From: Isochrysis galbana | Taxonomy: Eukaryota > Haptophyta > Isochrysidales > Isochrysidaceae | DNA length: 64,000 nt | Assembly (NCBI GenBank): GCA_018136815.1 | Contig: CM030935.1 | Span: 2,392,192-2,456,191, forward strand | Direction of reading: 5' to 3' | Shown here: positions 63,525 to 64,000 of the stretch, in pieces | Layout: every line of letters starts with the position of its first letter | Numbering within the stretch: the first letter of the stretch is position 1 | Position numbers and translations under genes: made by a program | The notes under the pieces: generated by a model | Databases searched by the model: none | What the model was told of the DNA's origin: nothing | The model's input: only the letters and a program-made list of their open reading frames with translations

Positions 63525-64000
63525 TGACGTACCGAATGAAGGCAAGCCGCCGTTTTTCATGTTCCATGCGACATACAAATGCAAAGCCAACCCTCTCCTA
63601 CATGTGAAAATGAAAATGCACTACAAAGAGGAAAGAGGCGCACAAGCGCACAATATCAATAGAGATCAAAGGTGTCCGAAGTTCTCTTATCGGAGTCTCC
63701 CTCCATGCACTTATTAGCGCTCATGATTCTCGTCGAAACCAACCTCGTGCCCCGAGCAATATTTGCACCTTTGGTTGTCCCATCCGAGTCGACACCAAAG
63801 CTGGATGCTATGTGCAGAACTGGGCTCGCGAAACCAACCTCGTCTTGGGTGGGCAATCCTGTCTAGCCTCACCTATGTGGCAAGTCATCGATCGACACCA
63901 CGCGGCACTCCGTGCTCAACTACACTATGCGGGTACTAATACCCGCGCCACCGACGCGGTAGAATATGCTCTCGGCGCCTCTTCCGCCGCCTTACTACAG
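63525..64000. other. Terminal intergenic stretch
   Basis: Short frames only; CGAAACCAACCTCGT occurs twice (63734 and 63828). No supported gene. Confidence 0.4.

Overview
This window is nuclear DNA of a eukaryote, most likely a unicellular alga; haptophyte is my best guess and is an inference. The evidence is GT-AG introns of 82-266 nt that restore reading frame and conserved domains, eukaryote-only proteins (Hippo/MST-like kinase, CDC5, APC13, PCIF1, DDX51), long (CT)n tracts, and many decayed transposons. There are no operons, no convincing tRNA or rRNA gene and no CRISPR array. Two 100-base runs of N (22401-22500, 47501-47600) are assembly gaps.

Layout. 1-3.56 kb: GA/CT tracts and an MST-like kinase. 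3.6-6.5 kb: LINE remnant, two minisatellites, A-run repeats. 6.56-7.51 kb: thioredoxin with an N-terminal helical repeat region (minus). 7.5-10.5 kb: decayed hAT element. 10.5-13.6 kb: CT tracts and a sulfotransferase-like gene. 13.6-16.7 kb: repeats. 16.7-18.0 kb: unknown protein (minus). 18.5-20.0 kb: coiled-coil protein. 20.4-22.8 kb: decayed pogo-like and hAT transposons. 23.6-24.2 kb: disordered protein (minus). 25.2-27.5 kb: a 170-bp inverted-repeat element and a 2,072-bp element with terminal inverted repeats and a 7-bp target duplication. 28.4-31.0 kb: DNAJC7-like co-chaperone. 31.3-32.2 kb: LINE endonuclease fragment and a hairpin-ended repeat. 32.8-35.5 kb: divergent PCIF1-like cap methyltransferase and an unknown gene. 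37.2-37.4 kb: APC13. 38.2-39.2 kb: hairpin-ended repeats. 39.6-47.4 kb: a very large OSCA/TMEM63 channel gene (minus), read through to a voltage-sensor domain and an F5/8-type C domain. 47.6-49.3 kb: the 3' part of CDC5, head-to-head with the channel across a gap. 49.6-53.1 kb: repeats. 53.2-56.1 kb: membrane-anchored beta-propeller protein. 57.3-60.3 kb: DDX51/Dbp6-like helicase (minus). 60.6-63.5 kb: pogo-like DDE transposase fragment, LINE fragment and short word-repeat elements.

The host genes do not form one pathway. They cover signalling, RNA processing (CDC5, PCIF1), ribosome assembly (DDX51), cell cycle (APC13), protein folding and membrane sensing. The most unusual items are the channel fusion, several dispersed repeat families with well-defined ends, and clusters in which a locus-specific short word recurs in both orientations.
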